From Anastatus disparis (taxonomy: Eukaryota > Arthropoda > Insecta > Hymenoptera > Eupelmidae), in NCBI GenBank assembly GCA_017163975.1, contig JAFFSR010000136.1, positions 11,467,501-11,531,500 of the forward strand: 64,000 nt of DNA, given 5' to 3'. Positions 24,901-37,760 of this stretch are shown here, piece by piece. A program made the translations under genes and the position numbers. Every line of letters starts with the position of its first letter. The stretch's first letter is position 1. The notes under the pieces are model-generated. The model did no database searches. It saw only the letters and a program-made list of their open reading frames with translations, and was not told the DNA's origin.

Positions 24901-27900
24901 ATATATACAAATCTTATGGAAAAATCAAAAGCACGTAGCGCCAGTAGTAGTCTTGTGTCTTGTAACTCTGCTGCAATGCATGCGTGTAATTACTATACGG
25001 AGAGCGCCTTATAACTACTACCGCGCAAATACTTTTTAAAAAAAAAACTAAAAAAAGAAGAAGAGAGTCTCACGTATATAATCCGCAAATATGCTAATAT
25101 GTATGTGTATAGAAAAAAAAACGAGAGTATATATACCTTTTATACATATATAACATAAGCTAAAAGAATATTTTGTATGTAACATCGAGAGCAAAGAGAA
25201 ACGTATGTATATGTATAGGAAGGTGAGATAGGGGGGGGAGAGCGGATATAATGCAAAGCTCCGAATAGAGATAAATAATCCCCCCGATGGTAATTTATAG
25301 CTGGTGGTCATGAGTAACGGCCCCCGCGCGTTAGGCTCTCTCGCGAGAAAAGCCACCAGATATCGGAGCCAGATAAGTACACAAGAGAATAAAAGAAATC
25401 TCGAGGAGAGAAGTGTGTAAAATGTAGAAATAAAAAAAGAAATACTAAAAAAAAGAAAGAAAAAAATGTATGTGTATGGAGGACGATATACTTTATACGT
25501 GCTTCTGATAATGCTTGAAAATGAGCAAGACATCTGTAGGTATGTATATGAATATAGTGAATGTATTACTTGGGCGACGGAAAGTCCCTCTTCCTCTTGC
25601 CTTGGCTTCTCGAATATAATTATGGCTTTTAATTTATGAGCTTCGGTAAGTATATTAGGTTGAGAAAATTTTTACTTTTCGAGGTAACTTGTTACAATTA
25701 GCAAACAATAAATTTACTTTTTGCAAGAAATTGATATGCGTTTTCATTGTTTTTTTTTGTTCGTTTCATTTTATTTTTGTGGATTAATGCGTAGGTATTG
25801 AGTTTATTATTCAAAGACAGCTTTCAGTTGACTGTTGTAAAACGAAATTTATGTTTTATTATAAACGGCTTTTAATTTTATGCTTGAAAATTTTCAATAT
25901 GATATTCATATATTTTTCGTCAGTATTGAAAAAAAAAATTTAATCAAAGGAAAAAAATGAAGTTTTTATAATTATCATAAAAGTTGATAGATTTATGTCG
26001 ATAATATACGTAATGAAATTATATAATATGTCACTAAAATTATTTCATAAGAAATATTTTAGAGGGTGTTCAAACTTTTTATAAAAATATATAAATTCCG
26101 TTACATCATATGTTAATTCAATCAGTATTGGACAAAAATATGAAAAAAATATAAATTTTGTTGCTTTCGGCGCAATGTTTCATTAAACTGACAATATTGT
26201 TTCTTCTCGCTTGAGAATACAACCGATCCAATTAAAGCCTCGCAACACAGCGTACTAAATTATTTCTAATTAAGTAAAAATATTCAAACCAAAAAAAAAT
26301 AAAGCCGTCAAGCACCTTAATAATAAACGTATAAAAAAGAATCACGTCGCTCGACTTTAACGTTCATGAAATAAAGCTAAAAAAAATTAGGTATAAAAGT
26401 CCCTTGCGTATGCTCCCTTAAATTTTCCAAAACATCAAGAAAGAGTTTAAAAAATAAAAAAAAAATGAAATAAAAAAACATCGAAGTATCGCTGTAACGC
26501 GAGCGGAAATGGCTTACATATAACGCAGATAGTCGTAACTCGCCAAGCTAAGGCACATTAAATTCTCTCTCAAGTGAAAGAGCGTCGAGAAGATGAATAC
26601 ACACACGCAGACACACTCGAGGATGTTAAAGCTTTGGAAAAAGAAGGAAAATCATTTAAATCGAATTCCGTAACTCGAAGATTCATTCTCGAGATAGGAA
26701 GAAAAAGAAGAAAAAGATTATTCGTTGGTTGGGACGACGATGATGATTTTTCCTTGGACTTTCTCGACTTTTAACGTGATTCAAAGTGAAGTTTGGATAT
26801 ATACATAAAATTTTCATGTGTGTAGAGAAAAGAGAAAAGAGGCATATACGATTGACGATAAAATCCTTAGATTTACGGTGCACACTTATTTTTTTTTTAC
26901 ATGAACATGGTCAGCAATGGGACAAATTCCAGCTGGACGTTTACGATCAACTTTGGTTTTTTTCTAGATATTTTTTCAAACTTTATTTATTTTTGTTGAA
27001 ATGGTGGAAATTTTATTTTAAATCAAATAAAAAATTTATATTGTTTGATAATTGCCTTAAATATTATTTAGAAAGTATATCAACTTCAAACATCAACAAA
27101 AATTTCTAATTGATTCGTTTGGATAATAGAAATAATAGATAATTTATTTGAATATTTTGTTAATTTATATACAATGGATAGTTAAAAATCGAAGTAAAAT
27201 ATTTGAAAAAACAAAATTAAAACGTTACTTATCAAAACGTTGATAAATCAAGCATGACCAGATAACTAAAAGTAAGTTATCCCAAGTCTTTTAATTTAGA
27301 AAATTGAAATGCAAAAACATTGAAACAAATCTATTATTCCTTATAAGAAATCTATTTTAGCCAAACATTCATCTCGATATTAAATGTCAAAACTTAATTG
27401 CAAATAGATTACAAAATACTTATCACTATCTCTGGAGAGAGACTATGATTAATAATGATAAGCTTATTCTTTTGCATTAAAAGTACGGATAATGTATTCC
27501 TACAATCAATAATATACACCAGTAGTCTTATAAGACATTGAACCAATTTAAGATAAAGTCTGTCAGCTTTGGCTAAGGCTAAAATTTCATTCCTGTTTTG
27601 CAAATCTAATTTATGGCAATTTTTTCCTTCCTTTTTTCTTTTTTATTAATAAAATCAAATTTTTATAATACAATACTTATCAACAAAACTTTTTATAAAC
27701 TAATCTCTTAACAGGCTCATCCTTAATTTCTCTCTGCCTTTAACCCGTTCGATAAAAAAAGTTCCCTTACCTTCTTTCCCACATACTTTAAAAGCCTATA
27801 TACATAAACACACACACACACACATGCATATGATACACGCATCCCCAAGAAGTTGAGCCCTTCTACTTCTTCTGGAAAATGAGCAACGAGGACGATATAC

Positions 27901-29919
27901 TCTTGCTTTTATATAAGCGACGACGGGTAAGAGCGCCGCGGGTAATCACCCATCGTAAATTGGTATAGCGACTCTACGTGTTCTCTCTTTCTCGCTTATA
28001 TACTTTTCGTCCTTATATTATTCCGATATATAAATTTTAGTCGCTTGTGCCGCGCACTCACAGTAGCTGACTGCGCGATATTCGAGGAGAAATTACGAGC
28101 ATCGTCGTCCTCTTATATATACTACATATATATATACGCATGAAATAGTTTCACATGCCTGATCATAATTAATAACAACCATAAGATCGCTAAAGCTGTC
28201 GATATGTACCTTTACTATCTTTTAAAAAAAATGAACTAAAGGCGCCGAGAGACATTGCTTACTAATATATTTTCATGGTGATTTTAGCTATAGATCTTAT
28301 GGTATTTTTCTGTTTTTTTTCTTTGTTTTATTTTTGGATATCAAGGGATGCATTATGTCCCTGATATTCTTGATGGAAGTTGGTCGGCGGCAAACGTTTG
28401 TACTTGCTGTAACGTGTCGTATAGAGAAAAGTCTTTAATGGCGATGAGATAAAAGATTTTTTTTTCAACTTTGTTTAATCAGTGATTTGTTTTACGGGTG
28501 CACGTTGGTTATTTTTATAAATTAGATGACAAAAATTTGCGATTATTAGCTCGCTAAGCTATCATATTTATAGATTATTCAGTTTTATGATAGTCTTTTT
28601 ATTTTTAGAAGCTTCGCTTATTCATTAATGAAATATAAATTAAACTCATGAAAAATGAAATAAAATGATAAGGACGATTAAATATAAATCCTTTGATATA
28701 TTAAAGTCCTTCGGAAAGTGTTATTCAACATAATTTACTAACTTGATGTAGGTTAGCTTGAAATTTGAAAAAAATGAATTCTTATCAGTTAAAAATCAAT
28801 ATTACATTATCAACTTGCATTGTTCATTAACAACAACAACAATGTATAATTTAAATTCGACATAGTGAACCTCATGTAAGCTACTTTTTCCAATATCAGC
28901 AACTCTCTCGTATAACGTCTAGTCATACTTGACTGCTATACAACAACGCTAACAGCCATACAAATCATGTCAGGCAATATAAGCCTTTGAAAAAAAATGA
29001 AAAAAAAAAAGGTTAAAAAGCTACATCTATTGACTGTGCAAGCAACAGTAAACAGCAGCAACAACCTATTAAACTTAGCCAGCCACTGTGTATATCGCAT
29101 AACACACACGCTCTCCAAGTTGGTTATATAAATTTGAAAATCCATATCGACACCCATAGCTATATACACACCCTCGCGTATATCTTCGAACTTGGATGAG
29201 CTGAATATTGCAAAACCTTCGGGCTAATAGACTCTACCATGTACACATATATATATATATATATGTTATATATACGTATATGCATACATATATGAACGTT
29301 GGTTATAAAGGTTTAAACGCGGTAGGCAGTCTTAAGTGAGTCCATAGGGAGAGCTGTCGTAAATCCATTGCAAAAGCCAAGAGTAGCCAAGCCGTGATAA
29401 CAGGAAACATAATATCGCGTGTGTATGTGTACTCGTGCAGGAGCTAAAGAAAATAAACTTGCCGCATATTCAAAATTGCGAACCTTTTTTTTCTTATATA
29501 CACTGATTTTTAATGTGTTGCCTTTACTGCGAACGGTTATTTCGAGTTCATCTGAAAACAATATTTTTATGAAATGTTGAAGATAATATTTCGTTAGAAC
29601 TGGAAACAAATTAAAATAATTAATCTAAATTTTATAAAAGTATCATAAAATCGAAATTAAAAATGTTGTAAATACCAAGTAACTTGCGTTTTATAAACAT
29701 GACTTTATTGCGTTTTGTGAGAACTTTTCAACAAATAATTATTAGACTAATATATAATTTTAAATAACTTCGGTAGTCTATTTCCAAAAACTAGGTTAAT
29801 TGCTGAAATTATATTAAATTCATAAATTTATATGTATCATTTTATTAAATTATTTTTATTTATATATTCAGATGGAGTCAATAACTGAAAAGCTAAGATA
29901 AAATATATTTATAAAAACT

Positions 29920-30125
29920 GAGGTGGTCAGTGGCTCATTTGGTAGAGCGATGGATTCGTAATCTCTAGGTTCCAAGTTCAAATCCCGCTCTTCGCGGCTG
30001 ATTGATACAAGTGCTGCTGTATACAATATATGTGCTTTGTTCACAAACACACTGACGAGCTCCGTCGCTATTTAGCATCGTAATGACAGCATAAATACTG
30101 CGACTTTATATAAAATTTAAAAAAG
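29920..30125 (+). mobile_element. tRNA-derived SINE, copy D
   Basis: Head GAGGTGGTCAGTGGCTCATT, GGTAGAGCGATGGATTCGTA and B-box CAAGTTCAAATCCCGC. The body contains GTGCTTTGTTCACAAACACA, CTGACGAGCTCCGTCGCTAT and TAGCATCGTAATGACAGCAT; the tail CGACTTTATATAAAATTTAAAA has lost the usual GACGTTAAATAA. It faces copy E on the opposite strand about 0.6 kb away, so the two could form an inverted pair in a transcript crossing both. Confidence 0.84.
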
Positions 30126-30340
30126 GCACATATTTTCTTTTTATTGATTCGTCTTTCCGCATTTCGTAAATTTTCCATTTACTACTATTTCTTATGAAAT
30201 TCAATCACTTTTTCTTGATTAACAGTTTGATTTGCCTTCATATTAAAAAAATTTGAACAATCTTCTGAAATTTTTATTACAGTATTTTTAAAATTTTTCT
30301 TAATAAAATCAGCAGTTTTTATTATTACTACACTGAGAGA

Positions 30341-30714
30341 AAGATATAGTTGAGCCAAATTTACTATGTTGATTATTAATATATAAGTGAAACAAAATTC
30401 AAATAGTCTACATGTTCACATTAAATATAGTATGTTAACAGTTAATAAATACATACCAATAAGATTGAAGCTGCGAGTGACACTTTCATTATAACCTTGA
30501 AATTTGACACTTTGTAAATATTAATTTTATTTTTGTATAATATTTTGGTTGTTTATTGAAAATATTTTCATAGTTTACCAGTTTCATTATAAAATTACCG
30601 TCGCGCTGTATAGCAAGTTTAGTATACGCATAGTAATTGTTAATATATGATAATTTGAGACTGCTATTAAAAAAAGAGTTAAATATACGGATATATTTGG
30701 CTCAACTATATCTT
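30341..30714. mobile_element. 374-bp element with perfect 20-bp terminal inverted repeats
   Basis: AAGATATAGTTGAGCCAAAT at 30341-30360 is repeated as its exact complement at 30695-30714. The interior is AT-rich and non-coding. On the left the sequence CACTGAGAG precedes the repeat and could be part of a longer terminus that has decayed on the right. No convincing target duplication is visible. Size and structure fit a MITE. It sits between SINE copies D and E. Confidence 0.72.
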
Positions 30715-30741
30715 GCTAATGAATTATTTTTCTAATATATT

Positions 30742-30921
30742 TTTTTTATTTAACGTCGCTGTCTTAATGCTATCATTGCGGTGCTAATTAACGACGGAGG
30801 TTTCTCAGTGTGTTTGTAAATAAAGCACTTGCTTGTATCAATCGGCCAAGAGCGGGATTCGAACCTGGGCCCTCGAGATTATAAATCCATAGCTCTACTG
30901 ATTGAGCTACTGAAGACCTCA
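30742..30921 (-). mobile_element. tRNA-derived SINE, copy E
   Basis: Minus-strand copy: head GAGGTCTTCAGTAGCTCAAT, then CAGTAGAGCTATGGATTTAT and B-box GGTTCGAATCCCGC, with the body TAATTAGCACCGCAATGATA and tail CGACGTTAAATAAA near 30742. The A-box is damaged (GTAGCTCAATCAGTAGAGCT), so this copy appears older or less constrained. Part of the body between head and CTTTATTTACAAACACACTG is shorter than in copies A, C, D and F. Confidence 0.83.
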
Positions 30922-32490
30922 AAAACAGAACATTTAATTTGCCTTTTTTGCTTTAATATCCTAAAATGTTATTCCAGTATTGAAGCATAACAAAATATTT
31001 ACAAACAGAAGTTGAATAGAAATCTAGTTATAGATGTATAATAGAAATTTTGAAATATTTTATTATCTTTATATATAAACAATCAATCGACACAATATTG
31101 AAAAGCTTAGCATAACCTGAATGATTTACACAGTAAAGCATAGTTCAGAGCTGTAAGTAGTCGGGTGAATAACATACAGTTTTAAAAATCACACACTTAA
31201 AACTATGCTTTTTTTCGTATAACAATCGTTCGGGCAAAATTCTCATTCAAAAATTTAATTGCTATGTTATTTAAGTGTTGTTACACTTTTTTTATTATTT
31301 TAAATGCTCCTTATGGTTGTTTTAAATAAAAAATGAAAATATTTCAAATCATTAGGAGCATCAATGGGATAACATACATATGTTGGTTTGAACAATCAAA
31401 AAATAGTTGATAACTGTTAAAAATAATCAAATTTACGAGATTTAAAAAATTTTTTCATACATTAAAAAATCTTATCTGTAAATTTAACATTTTAATTAAT
31501 TTTTTAATTCAACTTAAAAGATTGAAAATAAGAAAACCATCAATATTTTAGATTCAAGCGGTTCAAAAAACAATTCTTTTTGCGGTATTGTTATAGAAAA
31601 TTTAGTAGCATACTTATTGAATCAATCTTTATTTTAGAAATTTGCCAGTAATTATGATTTAATGATAGCAAATTTATTTATTACTTATAAAAATAATTGT
31701 GATTTACTAAAAGATTTATACGTTTCATAAGATTTAGTAGTAAAATGAAATATGAACTCAATTTTTCTCACGAAAAATATTTAATATTTATAAAAAATAT
31801 TGTATCTCCATTAAAAAAATGGTGTTTCTAAAATTTTATACAAAATATGAGTAACAATAAAAATGCATATAGTTTAAATGATTTTACGAGTAAAAATTTC
31901 ATGATATATGTTAAATATAACACGAAAAACAAGATCAACTGATCTTTTACCATGCGAATTCGACGTAGCTATTAATTAAAAATAAAGAACCAATTAAAAA
32001 AAATAAGAGCAAGGATAATCTTTCAAAACTATTTTCTTTGAAAGTGTTTCTTCGACAGCCCTTATGATTACATCTCTAAATTGTCACCAAACTTGAAATT
32101 TCAAGAAAAGAATTTGGAGTGCGTCAGAAAAATTTTAATGAATAATGATTACTCTTTTCAGTTTATTAAATAAGTACATTAAAAATCAAACAGGTCTATT
32201 AATAATGATAATTTTTATAAAATAAAGAACGGCAGTAATCTTATTTTAGTGCTGCTATAAAATAGTAATTGAAATTTGAAATCAACTTCTACTTAACATA
32301 ATGAAAATATTAAATCAATATACATTCATTCCAATCATTTGAATATTGTTAAATTAGGAAAAGACAAAGATGAAATTTAAAATATGAGCCTACAAAATTT
32401 TTTTTCAAAATTGCAATTATTAGTTTTTTAAAAAGAAATTAAGAAAACACAAACTAAAATAAAAGTATAAAGAATATTTCTGCACTAGAT
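30922..32490. other. AT-rich spacer between SINE copies E and F
   Basis: Very AT-rich. Nothing coding, and no repeat structure seen. Confidence 0.6.
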
Positions 32491-32697
32491 GAGTCTCGGT
32501 GGCTCAATCCGTAAAGCGATGGATTCATGACCTCGAGGACCCGAGTTCGAATCCCGCTCTCTACGAACGATTAATACAAGCACCGTTGTATACGATACAT
32601 ATGCTTTGTTCAAAAACACACTGAAATAACCTCCGTTGCTAATGAGCATCGTAATTATAGCATTAATACAACGACGTTAAATAAAATTTTAAAAAAT
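32491..32697 (+). mobile_element. tRNA-derived SINE, copy F
   Basis: Head GAGTCTCGGTGGCTCAATCC with AAAGCGATGGATTCATGACC and a consensus B-box CGAGTTCGAATCCCGC. The body has ATGCTTTGTTCAAAAACACA and TAATGAGCATCGTAATTATA and ends ACGACGTTAAATAAAATT. The A-box is altered (CAATCCGTAAAGCG in place of CAGTCGGTAGAGCG). Confidence 0.84.
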
Positions 32698-35600
32698 CAG
32701 CATATTATATCATTTTACAAAATTGATGCATAAAAAACTAATGCAATAGTTAAATGTAAGAAGAGTAGAAAGAAACGAGAGTTTTTTTTAAATGCTCAAT
32801 ATTCATTTTAATGACTTCACAATCACAATAGAAAGGGTGCGCATACAAATACACACCGTACAAATACATACAGTTTCTTTTATTAAAACTTACTAAACTG
32901 AAATAATAAAAAGCAAGCATACATAAATGTGCAGTCCTACACATTCATATATGCTTACATACATTTTATACACAGATGTTATTTTGTTTTAATTTGTCAA
33001 ATTGTACGTCACTTTTTTATAAATAAAGACGATTGTAAGGCAATGTAAAGATCCTGGCACGTGTAAGCATATTTTATACCGAAATTGGCACATTTACTAA
33101 TATTTAAAATGTTGTCTTTGATTGGGCTTTCTTCTGATATAGCTTCTACAATATCTGTATGTATACTTAATTAAAACTTTTCAATTCTATTTTGGTTGGT
33201 CCAATTTTTAATCAACTTTTCGAAATTCTTATATACATTCAACAAAAAATGTAAAAATAAACTATCCGTTGAATATTACATAAGTAGTTATTTAAATTTT
33301 TAATATTTTTGGAATTATAGTAAACAGGATACAATGTTATTCATCACACAAATATTTTAGTCTAAAACCACATTATAAACAATACATTCACGTGCCTGGT
33401 ACGTCATTTTTGAAATTTTTTTATGAGATTAATACATTTTACAATTCAATTGAAAATAAAAAAAACAACGCAATAATATAAAGAATATCTAATTTTATTG
33501 GAATAATAAAATTTCAATAGTGTGATTGTATGGATTATGCAAATTTAATAATCAAATAGAATTGTCACCAGAAAAAAATCTTTATCCTCTTAATAAATAT
33601 TCATGTATGGTTAGAAAATAAAGGCAATAATATGAATACAATCTCAATTTCAGCATATTCTATGCCCAGTTAACGAAGAGATCTTATTCTCAATTATCGA
33701 CACTCTCATCAATTCCCCTTTTTACCATATACAAATTTGATTGAGCTTAACGTTCATTTCCTCTTTCTAATCAGCCGAACTGATCTCTTCCACCATTAAA
33801 AGGACTGAACAAAAACAGAGAAAAAAAAGATGAAAAAACAAACGAACAGAAAGATAAAAATGAAGAGAATCCGAGCAATTAAGGGAAAAACTCATAATGG
33901 ATGGGTCTATGCTCATAAACTTCTTCTTCTTCTTCTAAGCATCCCAGAAAACGGAAAGAATGAACATCGAACTTCAATTTCATCTAATAATAATCAGAAA
34001 GTATATCTTTACCTTACAACACTAATACATAGACAAAGAAAAGAAAAAAAGATAAAACGAACAAGTGGCAGAGGGAAAAAGAGAAAAAATAAAGAGCGGT
34101 TCATTTCCTAAAAACAAGTTCTCACGCGCAAGTGAGCATGAGGGCAGCAGGTATATATACATACATATATATATATATTTATGCCCCTTTTAGTAAAAGG
34201 GTGACACACCTATACATTCATGTATAGAATATATACCACTTGCCTTCGAACAGTACACGAGTTACGACGTCCTGGATTATAAGGTACATATACATCATGA
34301 TGAAGAAGAAGAAGAAGGAAGAGAAAAAAAACATTCTCTTTTCAGATATGAAGGAGCTGAAAAGATTCTCTCTTTCTCTCTTTCTCTCTTCTTCTTCTTG
34401 GCAACATTGGATAAATCCAGAGAAGGTAAGCATACGCACACACACACAAAAAATGCTATAAAAACAGCTCAAGAAGGAGAAGAAGAAGAAGATGAAAGAG
34501 AAGGGAAGAAAAACGAAGTAAGGGGGCCTTCAGGTATACATACATATGTGTAGGACTCCCTCTCTTTCTTTCCGTTTCTTCATGGTTGGAGTCTTGACTT
34601 GGGGGTGTCTCGCTTTACTCTGACAGGTGCATCTCTTTCTTGTATGTATATGTAAGCGTATATATACGTAGCTTTGAGATTTTTCTCTCCGAGTAACTAA
34701 ATAGAAAACGTCTCCCGCTGATGTTTTTACCTTTATATATGTGTATATATATACACGCACATATATTTCTACTTGTGTGCACGCCCACGTGAAACGCGTG
34801 AGAGAGTTAAGCTACATATGTGCAGGTAACGCGCGCGACTCTCGTGCGCGAGCTACAAAGATTATCTTTTTTGATGCAGGGTTAGAAAAAGAGAGAGAGA
34901 AATAGAGGCAGTAGAAAAGTCATAGAAAAAATAAATATCCGATTACTTTGGGTATTGTTGAAAGAGGATAATTTGTGACACTGATTCTAAGGAATTCAGA
35001 TACATTTGAGTATTAAGTTTTTTTTGTATTTTTTAAAGGTGATAGTTTACTCCGCCTATTTCACTCTCAGCGGACCTTTTTTTCTTAAGATTATTTGATA
35101 TTATTTGCAGCTTACAGAAATATAAAATTATACATAGATTTTTTTTTATTCTTAATACATGTGATGGAAACAAAATAACCTTTTATAAATTTCGATGAAA
35201 TAACGATGTAACTCACAGTCACATCATAAGCTGGTGTAAATAAATATGTCATTGGTATAATAAAATTTACATTTTTAATAATTTAGTCGGATCAATATAT
35301 TCTTTAGTAAAAAAAACTGTTTACTTATTCTCATCAAAATGTTGTTAAATTAAAACAAAAAAAAAGTTTAATTTGTAATATATGTATATTTTATAATACA
35401 ATGACAGATTCTTGATTATTTTTAAGTAGAGAGACTCAATAAATATTCTGATCTTTATCATAATTTAGAGTGAGCATTTAGAAGACTGAAAGAAAAAGAT
35501 ATTTTAACGCAACGATTGCATAACTAAAATACTTTAAGATACATTATATTAATATTAAAAGATGAACTATAAGTTTAAATTTCATTTAAAAAAACAAGCT

Positions 35601-37757
35601 TATCTAAAATATTAATCAGCGTGCACGCGTGTCACGTAATTTTAAAAATTTGAACAAATATTCAATGCAGTAATATTTTTAAGATTACGGTAAGAAGGAT
35701 TGTTTTTTTAACTTGGATTAAATTTTTCAATAATTAAGTATATACGTTATTCTTAAATTTTTAGCTTGAATGATCATGTAAGTGTGATAATTCGTTTAAA
35801 AAACATTATTTTATCACATAATAATATATACTTACGGCGTAATTTTAAAAATATTGTAATTACAACAGTGCATTTGAAAGTGTTACATGGAATTAATATA
35901 TTTAAACGCGATAAAGCACAGCTCTCGTGAAAAATAATAACATTGATAATGGGTTAAAAAAATTTAAAAAGTAGTTTTTTATAATTAAATATATGAAATT
36001 GAAAGTGTCCAGTCGGGCATAATCTTGATGATTGAACTGCTTTTAAAAAAATATTTATAAAGATTGATTTTCGTCAAAATTATTCAAATATATACACGGA
36101 GCGCGCACGTATATACACACATTGCATAAATACAATCTTGTCCCTGTCTCGTCAGAATTTTCGACAGCAGATTTCGTAAGAAAGTTTCAATGCTGAAGAA
36201 AGAAAATAAAAAAAAAATAAGAGAAAAAAAAGGCAGAACATCATCACGGGTAATCTCTTTTAAAGTGAATATTTTTTTCGTTAAAGTTATTTCCAAGAGA
36301 GGAAGCTTTTTGGTACTTCTGCGTATAATATATGTGTATGTACCATGTGCGTGAGTGTGTGCTTTGAAGAAATGGAAAAAAAGAAGAAAACGACTGACTT
36401 TAGGTCACGCGAATGAGGAATTATGTAATCGTATTAAATTATACGCGTTGCAAATCACTCGCTTCGTACCTTCTTTCGAAACTTTCTTGCCCGTTTTTTT
36501 CTCTCTCTCGTTTCTTTCTCTTTCTTTCTTTTTCTCTTTCTTCTTTATTTTTCTCATCTTATTTTTCTCAGCTCTTTCCGGCGGCCATCCTAAGGAAAGA
36601 GCGGAGAGAGAAGTTTTAAAATTGAGATTTTAACTTGCGACGAGTACTTTGCAAGATTCTCCTCTCTCGGGCTCGGGAATAAATTAATACTAATATCGCT
36701 AGCAACTGATAATGCTGAAATTATGCTATTAATATACGTTCGACTTGACTGGGAATTTTTTTTTTGTACTTACAAAAATATACACTTATCAGCTTAAGGA
36801 ATATCTTTAACTTTTTTCTTTTTTTTTAATAGTTTTTGTCGATTTAACTTTTATAAATCGAAAATCGTAAAAAAGCCATAGAGTAATTTATGTTTTTTTG
36901 ATAAAAATAATCCTTTTTAATTCTCGTAATATTTCGACAGAGCAGATGAGTCAGTCTTAATGATTTCTAAGAATATGCTATTTAAACTATTAATATAAAA
37001 ATAACAAAAATAATCAATAAGGTTTGGATTATATTACTTTCATCTACTATTAACTCTATTACCTGTAATCGGAAAATTTTATGATTAATAATTCATCTAT
37101 TAAAGAATGATTGTTTTAGATACATCTGATCGATAGGTCATCAGTATAATAATAACTCGTCAAGCTTTTATTTATTTTATGCTTTAAACAAACTTTAAAC
37201 ATATTATTCTCTTTAACTTGAAAATATAATTGGTATAGAAATGCAAAATGTAAATGTAATAGAAAAAACGTAATTGGAAAAAAAATATTTAAAATTCATC
37301 TATAACTATCTTTTAAACCAAATTTATTAAAAATAAATTGACCATTATTCTTTTCCAACCATAACAAATATTTAGTTTTTATAATTTTTTACGGCTACTT
37401 AATCGATGCTCGACGCAAAAAAAGAAAATAAATAATCATTGCTCGGCAGCATTAAATCTTCTCACGAGTAAAGTGTAGCATTGGAGCTTTGTCTAAGACG
37501 ATACAAACTATTCTCCCTTTGCTTGCGGGACCAACAGGAACGCGTATACCTTCGTGTGCACGTAATCCTTTTTAAGACCTATACGTGTGCAATCGAGAAA
37601 AAGAAGTCGCGTCGCAAATACGCTCTTTCTCTCTTTTTTTTCTCTTTCTCTCTCGCGAAGTTGTCGTTGCTTTCAGATGAACGAGACTATCTCATATAAA
37701 GAGTCAACGCTATATATATATATATACTCTAAAGTAGCTAATATAACTGTTTCGTAC
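32698..37757. other. non-coding sequence
   Basis: AT-rich, with a less AT-rich, CT/GA-rich segment at 33.8-34.9 kb that contains several GTAAG-like donors and GAAGAA repeats but no recognisable protein. A CT-rich stretch lies at about 36.49-36.57 kb. No gene is supported. Confidence 0.55.
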
Positions 37758-37760
37758 TTA

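Larger units (their letters stand above)
16131..29919. other. 13.8-kb gene-free stretch
   Basis: No protein-like frame was found on either strand. Two fold-backs are listed separately. Between about 19.0 and 20.7 kb the sequence is GC-richer, with CT/GA tracts and three AACCGG/CCGGTT hexamers (19254, 19902, 20207) plus other CCGG motifs. This makes it the best enhancer candidate of the stretch. Other less AT-rich patches are 21.9-22.2, 23.1-23.7, 25.2-25.6 (with a GGTGG/CCACC stem and a TCTCGCGAGA palindrome) and 27.8-28.2 kb. The remainder is AT-rich and unremarkable. Confidence 0.5.

Noticed and set aside
25048..25533. 161-codon minus-strand frame
   Set aside because: Longest frame of the desert, but made of Tyr/Ile/Phe runs from TATA and A-rich sequence, with no family resemblance.
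34240..34461. Possible coding exon ending at a GTAAGC donor near 34429
   Set aside because: The frame is Lys/Ser low complexity from GAAGAA and CTCT repeats and no partner exon is visible.
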